A stretch of 64,000 nt of DNA from Bacillus sp. es.036 (GTDB lineage Bacteria; Bacillota; Bacilli; Bacillales; Guptibacillaceae). How positions within the stretch are numbered: the stretch's first letter is position 1; each line of letters opens with the position of its first letter. The DNA is taken from contig NZ_PDIZ01000001.1 in the NCBI RefSeq assembly GCF_002563635.1, positions 2,728,001 through 2,792,000 of the forward strand. The letters are read 5' to 3'. Position numbers and translations under genes: made by a program. Of the stretch, positions 27,747-36,947 are shown in pieces. The notes beneath the pieces were generated by a model. The model did no database searches. It saw only the letters and a list, made by a program, of their open reading frames with translations, and was not told the origin of the DNA.

Positions 27747-28454
27747 CTATAGTTTCTTACTTTCTTGAAGAAGTTTCGATTCTCCCGTCCGTTCCCATTC
27801 TTCCACGACTTCGTACGCTTTCTCAGGTGAATAGCCCTTTCCAACTAGCACTCCCATTAAGATGAATTCTTGCAAAATGTGCGTCGCATTTATACCTCTT
27901 TTCACATCTTCTAGGCCTTCATTTACGAGGTATTCCGTATACTCCACCCACTCATCTGGCGTTTTACCAAACACCTTTTCAGCTCGATTATTCTCAGCTT
28001 CTTCCGCTGCTATCGCATCTGCTTTGGTTTCATGAACGGTTCCAAACGGATGATTTGGAGGCGCATAAATGGAGTAAAGCTTTATTGGAACATCACCGGT
28101 ATTGGTGAGATTATGCCAGGTTCCAGCGGGTATAAAAACTGCAAAGTCATCGTAAACCTCTCTCTGATAATTCAAAGCATCTTTTCGTTTCCCCATTTGA
28201 ACTTTTCCCTGACCCTGTTCAATCCGCAAAAACTGATCTAAATTAGGATGATTCTCGAGGCCGATGTCTTCCCCAACGTCAATACTCATTAAAGTTAACT
28301 GTAAGTAGTCTCCCGTCCACAAAGCAGTTCGAAACGTATCGTTTTGTAATGTAGCCGCATTTATATTTGCTACAAAAGGGTTCGGTCCATAATCTTTGAA
28401 TTCTCTACTCCCCTTACTACCTTGTGATCCAAAAGAATTAGCATTTGTGTCCAT
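27747..28454 (-). CDS. Cupin-domain protein
   Basis: 235 residues from the ATG at 28454 with AAGGG before it. Cupin core: GLENHPNLDQFLRIEQGQGKVQ and VFIPAGTWHNLTNTG supply the His/Glu metal ligands; IKLYSIYAPPNHPFGT is typical of the family called mannose-6-phosphate-isomerase-like cupins. The C-terminal 75 residues are an added helical region with EKVFGKTPDEWVEY. Substrate unknown. Confidence 0.8.
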   Translation of the reverse strand: MDTNANSFGSQGSKGSREFKDYGPNPFVANINAATLQNDTFRTALWTGDYLQLTLMSIDVGEDIGLENHPNLDQFLRIEQGQGKVQMGKRKDALNYQREVYDDFAVFIPAGTWHNLTNTGDVPIKLYSIYAPPNHPFGTVHETKADAIAAEEAENNRAEKVFGKTPDEWVEYTEYLVNEGLEDVKRGINATHILQEFILMGVLVGKGYSPEKAYEVVEEWERTGESKLLQESKKL

Positions 28455-28550
28455 TATTTTCAATCCCTTCACAAATCATAAAATATCCTATGCATTTGTG
28501 CTGGGTGTGTACGTCAAAAAAATTTTAAAGTTCATTTTTCTCCTACTATA

Positions 28551-28590
28551 AAAAGGCAATCGCACTGTTACTATTCCGTGCGATTGCCAA
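28551..28590 (-). terminator. Terminator of the subtilisin gene
   Basis: GGCAATCGCAC / GTGCGATTGCC stem followed by five T on the minus strand. Confidence 0.88.
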
Positions 28591-28619
28591 TAACAAGAAC
28601 GCTTTTTTTACCGCTACTC

Positions 28620-29624
28620 TTATTTAACCACTTTTTCCGATTTTACTTCAGTTTGACTCCATGCTGTTGTATAAACATTGAAGAGCGATTCCAACTGATT
28701 GACCAAATCGAGGGCAAGGAGCCCATTTCCCTCAGCTTGCTTCGAACATCCAATCGGAACGGTCCTCTTTATCAACTGTGAATAAATTTCTGCTTCACTG
28801 AGCGTTCGCTTAAATTCCTTTTCTGCCACGTTCATTAGAAGAGCAAGTGCACCAGATACGTGCGGAGCAGCCATAGACGTACCAGAAAGTACGGCATAAT
28901 CTCCACCTGGATAGGTCGATAGAATATCAACTCCTGGTGCAATTAAATCAATTTCGTTATTCGTATTCGAAAACGGCGCAAGCGTACGTTGGAAAGAAGC
29001 TGCTCCTACTTCAATAACCTCATTATACGCGCCTGGATAAGCGTATTCTGACGTATCTTCTCTACCGTCACCTTCATTTCCAGCAGCGCACACAACCGAA
29101 ATGTTTTGACTCACCGCATCTTTAATTGCTTCGTAAAGTTCAGGGACATTAGATGGTCCACCGAGTGACATCGACATGACATTTACCCGCTCACCATCTG
29201 GTCCCCGCCAATCGATCGCATAGCGGATACCATTTATGATCGATTGATAAGAACCGCTCCCCGCTTCGTTCAGTACTTTTACAATTAATAACTTCGAATC
29301 TGGCGCCACACCTTGAACACCTTTTTCTCCGTTTGTCGCTGCAATTGTTCCGGCTACATGCGTGCCGTGCCCATTATTATCTTCGTAACGATCTGCATCT
29401 CCACCGAAATCTTGCGTGAAATTCTTACCACCGATGATGCGGGATTGTAGATCAGGATGATCCATTTGACAACCGGTGTCAATAACGGCAATGATTCTTC
29501 CCTTTCCTTTTCCTGATTCCTCCCATATGGCTGGAGCTTGGACCATTTCCACTCCGTCGGGCAGGATTCCAGCTTCTTGAACGATCGCCTTTACTTCGAA
29601 TGGGATTAGTCTAACTTCGCTCAT
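28620..29624 (-). CDS. isp: Intracellular subtilisin-type serine protease
   Basis: 334 residues from the ATG at 29624, behind GAGGGG. Catalytic triad: Asp in [14 protein letters not shown], His in [13 protein letters not shown], Ser in [14 protein letters not shown]. There is no signal peptide. The N-terminus has RLIPFE, matching the LIPY/LIPF element that in intracellular subtilisins blocks the active site until removed. This marks it as ISP rather than a secreted subtilisin. Single-gene unit. Confidence 0.93.
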   Translation of the reverse strand: MSEVRLIPFEVKAIVQEAGILPDGVEMVQAPAIWEESGKGKGRIIAVIDTGCQMDHPDLQSRIIGGKNFTQDFGGDADRYEDNNGHGTHVAGTIAATNGEKGVQGVAPDSKLLIVKVLNEAGSGSYQSIINGIRYAIDWRGPDGERVNVMSMSLGGPSNVPELYEAIKDAVSQNISVVCAAGNEGDGREDTSEYAYPGAYNEVIEVGAASFQRTLAPFSNTNNEIDLIAPGVDILSTYPGGDYAVLSGTSMAAPHVSGALALLMNVAEKEFKRTLSEAEIYSQLIKRTVPIGCSKQAEGNGLLALDLVNQLESLFNVYTTAWSQTEVKSEKVVK

Positions 29625-29735
29625 GTACAACGCCCCTCTCTTTTACCTGAATTATCTGATAAAACCTCGAGGTTTGTCTAGTTCCATATGGTCTATTTTC
29701 CCATTTTTATTTTATAGAGAAATCGTTCTTTCGTA

Positions 29736-31094
29736 CTAGAGAAGTCTTGCCGCTATTTCTGCAAGCTTACTTCGCTCTGTACTCGTTAAATGAATAATGC
29801 CAACTTCATCCTCTTGCTTTAACCGCTCAACCGCATAAGTTAAGCCATTGTTTACAGAATCAAGGTAAGGATGATCAATTTGTTCAGGATCACCAATTAG
29901 AACGATTTTTGTCCCTTCTCCAACACGTGTTAGAATCGTTTTCACTTCATGTGGTGATAAGTTTTGTACTTCATCAATAATCACAAATTGATTTGGAATG
30001 CTTCTCCCTCTTATGTATGTTAATGCTTCAACCTTTAGAGTCCTCAGTCCTGATAAAATATGATTTAATTCCTCTTCGTTTTTTGCATCGAATAAAAATT
30101 CCAAATTGTCATAGATTGGCTGAATCCACGGCCTAAGCTTTTCTTCTTTTTCACCTGGTAAAAAGCCAATATCATTGCCAACTGGTACGACAGGCTTTGA
30201 GACTAGGAGCTTTTGGTAATGTTGTTCATCCTCTGTCTGGCTAAGTCCAGCAGCAAGGGCAAGCAAGGTTTTCCCCGTACCAGCTTTTCCTGTCGCACAG
30301 ACGAGCGATACATTTTTGTCCATCAATAGCTCCATGAGCATGCGCTGCTGGACATTTTTTGGCAGCACTCCCCAAATATGTTCACTTTCTCGATTCAGTC
30401 CTTGTATCACTAATTTCTGATTGTGAATCACCACTCTTCCAATTCCAGAATGGTTGCTGCCAAACAGATCTTTTAAAAGGATAAAGTCTTGACTGTAAAC
30501 TTCTTCGGTCGAATACTCTCGCAAAATCTCTATCGAAAGTTCCCCGCTCTTGTAAAGAGAGTCAATCACTTCTGGAGGCACAAGGATTTCATGGTATCCT
30601 CGATGAAGTCTCTCTACATGATCAATGAGTCGATCATTCTCATATAGTTCTGGAAAAAATGCAGGTAAATCAAGTGATTTCTTTAGCGCATCTGCTTTTG
30701 CAATCATTAACGTATCATTTGAAACGAGGACGACATCGCCTATTGAATCCGTGCTTAAATTAATCGCTACTGCAATAATGCGGTTATCGTTTGATTCTTC
30801 ACTAAATTCATTTCGTAATTTGTCAAAAGAGCGATGATTCAACTCAATTCGAAATGTTCCTCCGGAGTCAAGCGGAATCGGTTCATCGAGCTTTCCTTTG
30901 TTTGTGTCTCGCAGTTTCTTATACATTCTGCTAAATTCTCGCGCATTTCGACCTACCTCATTCATTAATCGCTTCTTAGAATCGATTTCTTCAATGACAA
31001 TTGCTGGGACGACAACATGGTTGTCTCCAAACTGAAAGAGTGAATGGGCATCATGCAAAAGAATATTGGTGTCTAGAACAAAGGTTTTCAACAA
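29736..31094 (-). CDS. ylaK: PhoH-family ATPase with PIN domain (YlaK)
   Basis: 452 residues, TTG start with AGGAG eight bases before it. PIN-type domain at 1-150 (FVLDTNILLHD, then IVIEEIDSKK and a conserved Asp in VLVSNDTLM), followed by a PhoH ATPase with Walker A CATGKAGTGKTLLA near 270 and Walker B FVIIDEVQNL near 365. This PIN-PhoH fusion is the YlaK/PhoH2 type, thought to couple RNA unwinding to cleavage. Confidence 0.92.
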   Translation of the reverse strand: MLKTFVLDTNILLHDAHSLFQFGDNHVVVPAIVIEEIDSKKRLMNEVGRNAREFSRMYKKLRDTNKGKLDEPIPLDSGGTFRIELNHRSFDKLRNEFSEESNDNRIIAVAINLSTDSIGDVVLVSNDTLMIAKADALKKSLDLPAFFPELYENDRLIDHVERLHRGYHEILVPPEVIDSLYKSGELSIEILREYSTEEVYSQDFILLKDLFGSNHSGIGRVVIHNQKLVIQGLNRESEHIWGVLPKNVQQRMLMELLMDKNVSLVCATGKAGTGKTLLALAAGLSQTEDEQHYQKLLVSKPVVPVGNDIGFLPGEKEEKLRPWIQPIYDNLEFLFDAKNEEELNHILSGLRTLKVEALTYIRGRSIPNQFVIIDEVQNLSPHEVKTILTRVGEGTKIVLIGDPEQIDHPYLDSVNNGLTYAVERLKQEDEVGIIHLTSTERSKLAEIAARLL

Positions 31095-31124
31095 CAGAAC
31101 AGCTCCTTTTAACGAGAGTATAAG

Positions 31125-31150
31125 AAGGCGAAGGGATGTCCCTTCACCTT
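31125..31150 (-). terminator. Hairpin between acetyltransferase and ylaK
   Basis: Imperfect inverted repeat AAGGTGAAGGG / CCCTTCGCCTT on the minus strand; T-run poor. Possibly ends the acetyltransferase transcript. Confidence 0.45.
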
Positions 31151-31235
31151 GAGCTATTCCCGATTTTTTCTTTCGGATCCTTCCTTTTTACACAAACACA
31201 ATCTGATTTACAGTTTCTTCATAATTTGTGGTTTT

Positions 31236-32003
31236 CTATTCTCGCACATATTGTTTATAAGTCGTATATTCACGAAAACCAGATTTACGGAGAATGGGTT
31301 CCGACGTTCCAAGTCTTGCCTGCGTCACCGCTAGCTCACATCCTCTTTTTCTCGCTTCAATTAGACGATCTGCTAACAAACTACGATAGATGCCTTTCCC
31401 TCTATTTTCAGGTAGAACACCCGCTCCGTTTAAATAGAGTACCTTCCCATCCTTGCTATAGCGATAATTCGAATAACCTACGGGCTTATTGTTATCGAGG
31501 GCAATCGTGTATCCGCCTCTTCGATCAGGGAATTGAAGGTAAGATGCTCGCTCAGTAACGGCAGCCTGAATCGCTTCATCATCATATCCCCAGATCTTCG
31601 CTGCTACTTCAACATGCGCTTGCACGTCTTCTTCCGTATTCACTTCTCTAAACGTAAATTCCGATATAGGGGCTTCTTCTGTTAGCTTCTTCGCTAAACC
31701 TCTATATGTATCGTAATACTGAAAGCCTAATGTGAGAAGTTGCTTTTCAAGTTCACTAGAATCCGAGCTTGATCGCACCCACCACGACAATGGACTTCCT
31801 TCAAAATAAGCGATGACATCTTTTACTTCGTGGATGGTTCGATGATATCGAACAACCTTATTCGCATAGACGCTAGTTGATTTTTCATTTTTTATCATCA
31901 CAAGGTCATCATTTTGAATATAGTGAATAGATTCAGGTACAAGAGCTTCTTCGTAATCCCATTGAATGGCTTCAATTGCACGTATGGTTTGTTCTTCATC
32001 CAT
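31236..32003 (-). CDS. GNAT-family N-acetyltransferase
   Basis: 255 residues. The C-terminal half carries the acetyl-CoA loop GVLPENRGKGIYRSLLADRL and SGFREYTTYKQY; the N-terminal half looks like a second, degenerate GNAT-like domain. The substrate is unknown. GAGATGATATGC before the ATG is a fair ribosome site. Confidence 0.82.
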   Translation of the reverse strand: MDEEQTIRAIEAIQWDYEEALVPESIHYIQNDDLVMIKNEKSTSVYANKVVRYHRTIHEVKDVIAYFEGSPLSWWVRSSSDSSELEKQLLTLGFQYYDTYRGLAKKLTEEAPISEFTFREVNTEEDVQAHVEVAAKIWGYDDEAIQAAVTERASYLQFPDRRGGYTIALDNNKPVGYSNYRYSKDGKVLYLNGAGVLPENRGKGIYRSLLADRLIEARKRGCELAVTQARLGTSEPILRKSGFREYTTYKQYVRE

Positions 32004-32155
32004 TGCATATCATCTCTTTTCTCCATTACTCACCTTGATTGATTACAAAGCCGTTCCCTCGCATCTTTTATCAATAATCTGTCACATCTGATTGTGATTA
32101 AAACGCGTAGCACCCGGACATACTGGGAATAAAAAATGTTAAGGAGGGTGTGCTG

Positions 32156-32314
32156 ATGGAAACCAATCAGCTTAGAAAAGCATTAGAGCAGCGAAGAAAC
32201 TACTACATCTCAAAGCTTATTGAGGCAGGAGCCTATTCCACCGCTGATCACCATCTCTATCACTGTACACTAACGGATCTTGAAAAAGAGTACAAACAAC
32301 TATCCAACTATTAA
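32156..32314 (+). CDS. FbpA-type Fur-regulated basic protein family
   Basis: 52 residues, ATG after AAGGAGGG. LRKALEQRRNYYISKLIEAGAY then HHLYHCTLTDLEKEYKQL matches the small FbpA family. In B. subtilis FbpA acts with the FsrA sRNA in iron sparing, but family members are numerous and many are uncharacterised. I see only partial Fur-box-like sequence upstream, so iron control is not shown. Confidence 0.7.
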   Translation: METNQLRKALEQRRNYYISKLIEAGAYSTADHHLYHCTLTDLEKEYKQLSNY

Positions 32315-32330
32315 AATGTTAGATCAACAT

Positions 32331-32358
32331 GAGATTCGATGAGAATCTCTTTTTTATT
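32331..32358 (+). terminator. Terminator of the FbpA-like gene
   Basis: GAGATTC / AGAATCTC stem, four-base loop, then TTTTTTATTT. Confidence 0.88.
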
Positions 32359-32441
32359 TGATTGTAGACGTATAAAACAGCTATAGACTGGTAAAAATAG
32401 AGCCATAGCATTAAAACTAGCAAAATAAGAAAGGATGAAAC

Positions 32442-32717
32442 ATGATGAATAAAGCGGAACTTTTATCGACTGTTGCGGAACGTGCAGCGATGTCAAAGAA
32501 AGATACTGCCAGAGTGGTAGACACCTTAATGGATACGATTGCCGAAGCACTTGCTAAAGGTGAAAAGGTGCAGCTTGTTGGATTTGGTAACTTTGAAGTG
32601 AGAGAACGCTCTGCTCGTAAAGGTCGCAATCCACAGACTGGCGAAGAAATTCAAATTCAAGCATCTAAGACACCTGCGTTTAAACCAGGAAAAGCATTAA
32701 AAGAAAAAGTTGTTTAA
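32442..32717 (+). CDS. HU-type DNA-binding protein
   Basis: 91 residues; AAGGATG before adjacent ATG codons. HU/IHF signature [23 protein letters not shown] with the DNA-intercalating arm NPQTG. Small basic nucleoid protein, close in size to Bacillus HBsu (92). Because hbs usually lies elsewhere (near spoIVA and mtrA), this may be a second copy. Confidence 0.94.
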   Translation: MMNKAELLSTVAERAAMSKKDTARVVDTLMDTIAEALAKGEKVQLVGFGNFEVRERSARKGRNPQTGEEIQIQASKTPAFKPGKALKEKVV

Positions 32718-32771
32718 CATTCAGAAGAGCTGGATCCATTTGGTTCCGGCTTTTTAATTGAGGAGAAATCG

Positions 32772-32861
32772 ATGGAATTTATGCAGATAATCAAATACAC
32801 GGTTACCTTCGTTACGATCATTATGCTGATCGTTTTTTACTACCGGATGGCTAAAAAGTAA
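32772..32861 (+). CDS. Small single-TM protein, 29 residues
   Basis: ATG after GAGGAG; encodes IIKYTVTFVTIIMLIVFYYR between short polar ends. One transmembrane helix with a Lys-rich cytoplasmic tail. Follows HU by about 55 bases and may share its transcript. No family recognised. Confidence 0.55.
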   Translation: MEFMQIIKYTVTFVTIIMLIVFYYRMAKK

Positions 32862-32886
32862 AAGCGCGCTAATTGAGCGCGCTTAG
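32861..32886 (-). terminator. Terminator of the MOSC gene
   Basis: AAGCGCGCT / AGCGCGCTT hairpin with TTTT on the minus strand; the MOSC stop codon is within it. Confidence 0.8.
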
Positions 32887-33513
32887 CTGTTTGCTTAATT
32901 TATGATACCAGCTCTCATTAAGTTCTTTCGCAAGTAGCGCCTTCTCAAGTCCTTCGCGATCGGTTCGATCCTTATACGTAACGCGGTTAATCAATGAAAC
33001 CGTCACATCATGGTCAGGTCGATGTTCAAGTATAATGTCATCCTGAACAGTGACGTGCCCCTCTTCTAATACTCTTAGATAATACCCACTGTACCCATTT
33101 TCCATCACAAATAAATGCATATTCTCAACTTCAAACTTTTTTGCGAGCTTAAAGCAAGGCTGTCTTGGTAAACTTACTTGAGCTTTTATACCACCGATTT
33201 GATAAATATCTCCAATCCGTGCTTCTTTCTCATCTAGCCCTGACACTGTGAAGTTCTCACCAAATGCGCCTGCCTTTAATTCACATCCAAGTTTCTTTTC
33301 CCAATACTCATAATGTTCAACGGGATAAACACAAATCGCTTTCTCTGATCCACCATGATGGACGAGATCTGCCTGGCCATCGCCTTCTATCTGAATATTT
33401 GAAACATATACAGATTCACGAACAGGCTGTTTGTAGATACCAGTAGAAATCGGCTTTCCTTTATAAGTCGCTTCAACGGGTTTACCAACATTTACGCTAA
33501 TTAATTTCCCCAT
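32869..33513 (-). CDS. MOSC-domain protein (YiiM/YflK type)
   Basis: 214 residues, AGGAGG-type site before the ATG. MOSC landmarks: GDGQADLVHHGGSEKAICVYP, GAFGENFTVSGL and the conserved Cys in LPRQPCFKLAKKF. The family carries molybdenum cofactor or acts as 6-N-hydroxylaminopurine reductase (YiiM). No other molybdenum genes are nearby. Confidence 0.88.
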   Translation of the reverse strand: MGKLISVNVGKPVEATYKGKPISTGIYKQPVRESVYVSNIQIEGDGQADLVHHGGSEKAICVYPVEHYEYWEKKLGCELKAGAFGENFTVSGLDEKEARIGDIYQIGGIKAQVSLPRQPCFKLAKKFEVENMHLFVMENGYSGYYLRVLEEGHVTVQDDIILEHRPDHDVTVSLINRVTYKDRTDREGLEKALLAKELNESWYHKLSKQLSALN

Positions 33514-33566
33514 CTAATCCCTCCTTCCCTAAGTTTAGCATAAGAAAGGGCCTTCCCTTGCAACGC

Positions 33567-33594
33567 AAAAAAACAGCCGCATGACGACTGTTTT
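33567..33594 (-). terminator. Terminator of the FbpB-like gene
   Basis: AACAGTCG / CGGCTGTT stem with a T-run of seven on the minus strand. Confidence 0.75.
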
Positions 33595-33601
33595 CTTTCA
33601 T

Positions 33602-33721
33602 TTATACGTGGCGATTATCAATTCGTTTTTCTATCTCAGCAAGTTCTTTTTCATTTTTAAGAAGTTCTGCTTTATTTTGATCAACGAGCTGTTTAAAAGT
33701 TAATTTTTTCAGCTTTTTCAA
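33602..33721 (-). CDS. FbpB-type small basic protein
   Basis: 39 residues from a TTG at 33721 with GGTG before it. LKKLKKLTFKQLVDQNKAEL then a charged helix ending EKRIDNRHV fits the FbpB small basic protein family (K-rich start, QLVDQNK core, RH near the end). In B. subtilis FbpB helps the FsrA sRNA repress iron enzymes. Too short for most gene finders. Confidence 0.65.
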   Translation of the reverse strand: MKKLKKLTFKQLVDQNKAELLKNEKELAEIEKRIDNRHV

Positions 33722-33837
33722 CAAAATTCACCAACTTTCCCTCTGCATGATCTCATTATACAACAGGAACACGTTAGATAAGTTAACAAACTATTAAAAT
33801 TTTGTGAAAATTAACACACATTTCAGTTTATGAATGA

Positions 33838-34449
33838 TTATTCAGATTCATTCCTATCGGATGGAGGGCCACCACTTAAACCATAAAAGAATAATTGCAG
33901 GACGTCGTCCAAAAAGTCTTTTCGCTCTGACCAGGTTTTCGCTGGAACTTGCTGCACCTCTGTTTTCAGGGCATTGAGATAAAACATGATCGCTTCCATT
34001 GAAAGTGAAGCATTAATCTCCCCTCGCTCACGTGCCCTTTCAAGAAGCTGAACGAACAGTGGAAGGGTTTGTGTTCGGTAGAAATGGTCTACATACTCTT
34101 TCAACTCTTCGTCTGTCGTTAACATCTCTTGAAGTAGCGATGGGTCGAGACTCTGAACAGCTTTATGTTTTTCAAAAACAATTAACTCAACCAATTCAGG
34201 GAACGTATGCTCTTCCTCAACACTCTCTTTAAATATCTGAAACTGTTGATGCATGTATTCCTTCATCACCGCTCGCACAAGCTCTTCTTTACTAGTGAAG
34301 TGATTGTAAATCGTTACTTGAGAAACTCCTGCAAATCGCGCAATGTCACTGATTTTCACTTTCTTAATGCCCTCTTTATTAAATAACGTAAAAGCAGCAT
34401 TCATAATATCTTTACGCTTTTGTTGTTTTCGCAATTCAAATCCATTCAT
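33838..34449 (-). CDS. TetR/AcrR-family regulator
   Basis: About 203 residues from the ATG at 34449 with AGTGGTG before it. N-terminal helix-turn-helix: RKDIMNAAFTLFNKEGIKKVKISDIARFAGVSQVTIYNHFTSKEEL. Divergent from an ABC transporter pair, with a 38-bp operator-like palindrome between them. Probably a repressor of that exporter and of itself; the ligand is unknown. Confidence 0.9.
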   Translation of the reverse strand: MNGFELRKQQKRKDIMNAAFTLFNKEGIKKVKISDIARFAGVSQVTIYNHFTSKEELVRAVMKEYMHQQFQIFKESVEEEHTFPELVELIVFEKHKAVQSLDPSLLQEMLTTDEELKEYVDHFYRTQTLPLFVQLLERARERGEINASLSMEAIMFYLNALKTEVQQVPAKTWSERKDFLDDVLQLFFYGLSGGPPSDRNESE

Positions 34450-34473
34450 TTTCATCACCACTCTTAGTATAGC

Positions 34474-34511
34474 ATTTATTGAACTATTTATTAAATTTAA
34501 GTTCAATAAAT
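34474..34511. promoter_or_regulatory. Palindromic operator of the TetR regulator
   Basis: Perfect 12-base arms ATTTATTGAACT and AGTTCAATAAAT separated by 14 bases, in the divergent intergenic region. A half-site AGTTCAAA recurs at about 34565 near the ABC gene. Typical spacing for two TetR dimers or one extended site. Confidence 0.7.
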
Positions 34512-34596
34512 ATTGATTATTTCCTTGCAGTCATTTATGATAAAAATGAAATATATATTAAATAATAGTTCAAAATTTGACTGAGGGGGAACCTCA

Positions 34597-35484
34597 ATGA
34601 TCGAATTAAACGGCTTAACCAAAAAATTTTCAAATGGAAAAGGAATTTTTGACGTTACTTTCTCCATTCCAAAAGGAGAAGTATTTGGATTTCTCGGACC
34701 GAACGGTGCTGGGAAATCCACAACCATTCGTCACCTGATGGGATTTATGAAACCTTCAAAAGGCTCAGCATCGATAAATGGGATGGATACATGGAAAGAT
34801 GCGGCTAAGATCCAAGAAAAGATTGGTTATCTTCCTGGTGAAATTTCTTTTCTTGATGGCATGGATGGAATGGAATTTCTTAAACTTCTCGGTGGCATGA
34901 GAGGAATGAAGCAAACAGACTATCGCGACGAGCTCATTCATCGCCTTCAGTTCGATGTGAAAACACCGATTCGTAAGATGTCGAAAGGAATGAAGCAAAA
35001 AGTCGGTATCGTGGCAGCTTTTATGCATGAACCAGAAGTCATTATTCTAGATGAACCGACATCAGGCCTCGATCCACTTATGCAGCGTATTTTCATTGAA
35101 ATTGTGATGGAACAGAAGGAAAAAGGGACCACATTTCTCATGTCTTCTCATAGTTTTTCAGAAATTGAACGTACGTGTGATCGAGCTGCGATTATTAAAG
35201 ATGGCAAAATTGTTGTCGTCGAAAATATTCATGACCTCCAGCAAAAACAGCGTCGACTCTTTGATGTGACGTTTGCAAGTGAGGAAGAAGCTAAGCTCGT
35301 AAAAGAAAGTAAACTTGACGTTGTTTCAGTCACCGAGAACCGTGCAGAAATTGCCGTACAGGGAGATTACAATCAATTTATTCAGGCTTTAGGAGATTAT
35401 CAAATTCGAAATATTGATATTCATGAACAAAATCTCGAAGAAGTCTTTCTTAACTATTACGACAGGGAGGCGAACCCATCATGA
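34597..35484 (+). CDS. ABC transporter ATP-binding protein
   Basis: 295 residues, GAGGGGG site. Walker A GPNGAGKST, signature MSKGMKQKVGIVAAF, Walker B VIILDEPTSGLDP, H-loop SSHSFSE. C-terminal domain FDVTFASEEEAKLV resembles the DrrA/BcrA-type extension. ATGA overlap with the permease gene. Divergent TetR gene suggests induction by a drug or membrane compound. Confidence 0.93.
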   Translation: MIELNGLTKKFSNGKGIFDVTFSIPKGEVFGFLGPNGAGKSTTIRHLMGFMKPSKGSASINGMDTWKDAAKIQEKIGYLPGEISFLDGMDGMEFLKLLGGMRGMKQTDYRDELIHRLQFDVKTPIRKMSKGMKQKVGIVAAFMHEPEVIILDEPTSGLDPLMQRIFIEIVMEQKEKGTTFLMSSHSFSEIERTCDRAAIIKDGKIVVVENIHDLQQKQRRLFDVTFASEEEAKLVKESKLDVVSVTENRAEIAVQGDYNQFIQALGDYQIRNIDIHEQNLEEVFLNYYDREANPS

Positions 35485-36287
35485 ACATCACGTTATATGC
35501 AAAGATGTTAAAGGTTCATGCCAAATCAATCTCTAGCTATGCGATTGGTTCTGCTCTCTATCTTCTATTAATCATCGGCATTTATCCTTCGATTGCGGAT
35601 GCACCTGGATTGAATGAATTAATGGAGTCGATGCCTGAAAGCTTTCTTGCGGCTTTCGGAATGGAGGGCGGCTTTCAACATGTAAGCGACTTTATTGCAG
35701 GGGAATACTATGGGTTACTGTATGTGGTGATTTTGTCGATTTTTTGCTTAATGACAGCGTCTCAGCTAATGGCTCGTCACATTGATCGAGGCTCAATGGC
35801 TTATATTCTTGCCACGCCGAACTCTAGAAAGAAAATCGCCTTTACTCAGGCACTTGTGCTTATCACAGGACTTCTCATTATCGGATTAACGACTGCTTTA
35901 GCAGGAGTCATTGGGACTGAGATCTTAATTGAGGATAAACCTTTTGAAGCAATGACGTTTATGAATGTTAACCTTGTCGGCATTCTATTATTCTACGTCA
36001 TTTCAGGATACTCGTTTTTATTCTCTTCAATGTTAAATGATGAGCGACAGGCTCTTGGGATTTCCGGTTTACTCACAATCGTCTTCTATGGGATGGATTT
36101 AGTTGGAAAAATGAGTGATAAGCTCGATTGGATGGTACACCTTTCTCTCTTCTCAACGTTTCGCCCTGTTGAGATCGCGAGAGGTTCTGTTGACGTCTGG
36201 CCAACAGCCACGTTCTTATTTTTACTAGGTACAGTGCTCTATGCTGTTGCCATACTCATTTTCTCAAAAAGAGACCTTCCTTTATAA
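35481..36287 (+). CDS. ABC-2 type permease
   Basis: 268 residues with six membrane segments; SQLMARHIDRGSMAYILATPNSRKKI is the cytoplasmic loop common in ABC-2 permeases. Overlaps the ATPase gene by four bases, so the two form an exporter. Substrate unknown. Confidence 0.88.
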   Translation: MNITLYAKMLKVHAKSISSYAIGSALYLLLIIGIYPSIADAPGLNELMESMPESFLAAFGMEGGFQHVSDFIAGEYYGLLYVVILSIFCLMTASQLMARHIDRGSMAYILATPNSRKKIAFTQALVLITGLLIIGLTTALAGVIGTEILIEDKPFEAMTFMNVNLVGILLFYVISGYSFLFSSMLNDERQALGISGLLTIVFYGMDLVGKMSDKLDWMVHLSLFSTFRPVEIARGSVDVWPTATFLFLLGTVLYAVAILIFSKRDLPL

Positions 36288-36313
36288 TAGGAAGAAAAGA
36301 AGGAGTGATCGAA

Positions 36314-36775
36314 TTGAATTATGTGAAAGAACTCCGCGAACTCGTTGGTCAACGACCTCTTATATTAGTTGGCGCTGTCGCCATAATTTTGAACGATAAA
36401 GATGAAGTTCTTCTTCAGCAACGGAATGAACGAAGGAAGCGATGGGGATTACCAGGCGGATTAATGGATCCTGGTGAATCGACAGAGGAAACCGCCATAA
36501 GAGAGTCTTTAGAGGAAACGGGCTTAACGATTCGAAACCTCGCGCTTTTCAAGCTTTATTCTGGTAAGGAATTTTTCACAAAAGCGGATAATGGGGATGA
36601 ATTCTATTCCGTCACAACCGCTTATGTTACGAAGGAATACGAAGGAAAGCTTACCTTAACGCAGGAAAGCTTAGCATTTGATACGTTCTCTTCAACTAAT
36701 CTCCCATGTCATATGGTTGAGAGTCATAGAAGAATGATTATGGATTATTTTAACGAAAAAAACGAGTTACCTTGA
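36314..36775 (+). CDS. Nudix hydrolase
   Basis: 153 residues from a TTG at 36314, seven bases after GGAGTG. Nudix box GLMDPGESTEETAIRESLEETGL fits GX5EX7REUXEEXGU exactly. N-terminal helix plus core match the ADP-ribose/nucleotide pyrophosphatase family. Follows the permease by about 27 bases, so it may share its transcript. Substrate unknown. Confidence 0.9.
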   Translation: MNYVKELRELVGQRPLILVGAVAIILNDKDEVLLQQRNERRKRWGLPGGLMDPGESTEETAIRESLEETGLTIRNLALFKLYSGKEFFTKADNGDEFYSVTTAYVTKEYEGKLTLTQESLAFDTFSSTNLPCHMVESHRRMIMDYFNEKNELP

Positions 36776-36808
36776 AGCAATGGAAACCTCTCCATTGCTT
36801 CTTTTTTT
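36774..36808 (+). terminator. Terminator after Nudix gene
   Basis: GAAGCAATGG / CCATTGCTTC stem then seven T. The stop codon touches the first arm. Confidence 0.9.
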
Positions 36809-36947
36809 GCAATAAACTAGTACTGATTACCTCTTTTTACCTTTTCATTGTCTCATATCACTCGATCATTCTTTTCTTATGTTAGAATGAGAAAGTCATT
36901 TTGACAAAACTATGAATCTCATTAACTTACATAAGGAAGTGAACACC

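Noticed and set aside
33780-33845. Fur box upstream of the FbpB-like gene
   Set aside because: TGAATGATTATTCA resembles half of the Fur consensus only; too weak to call.
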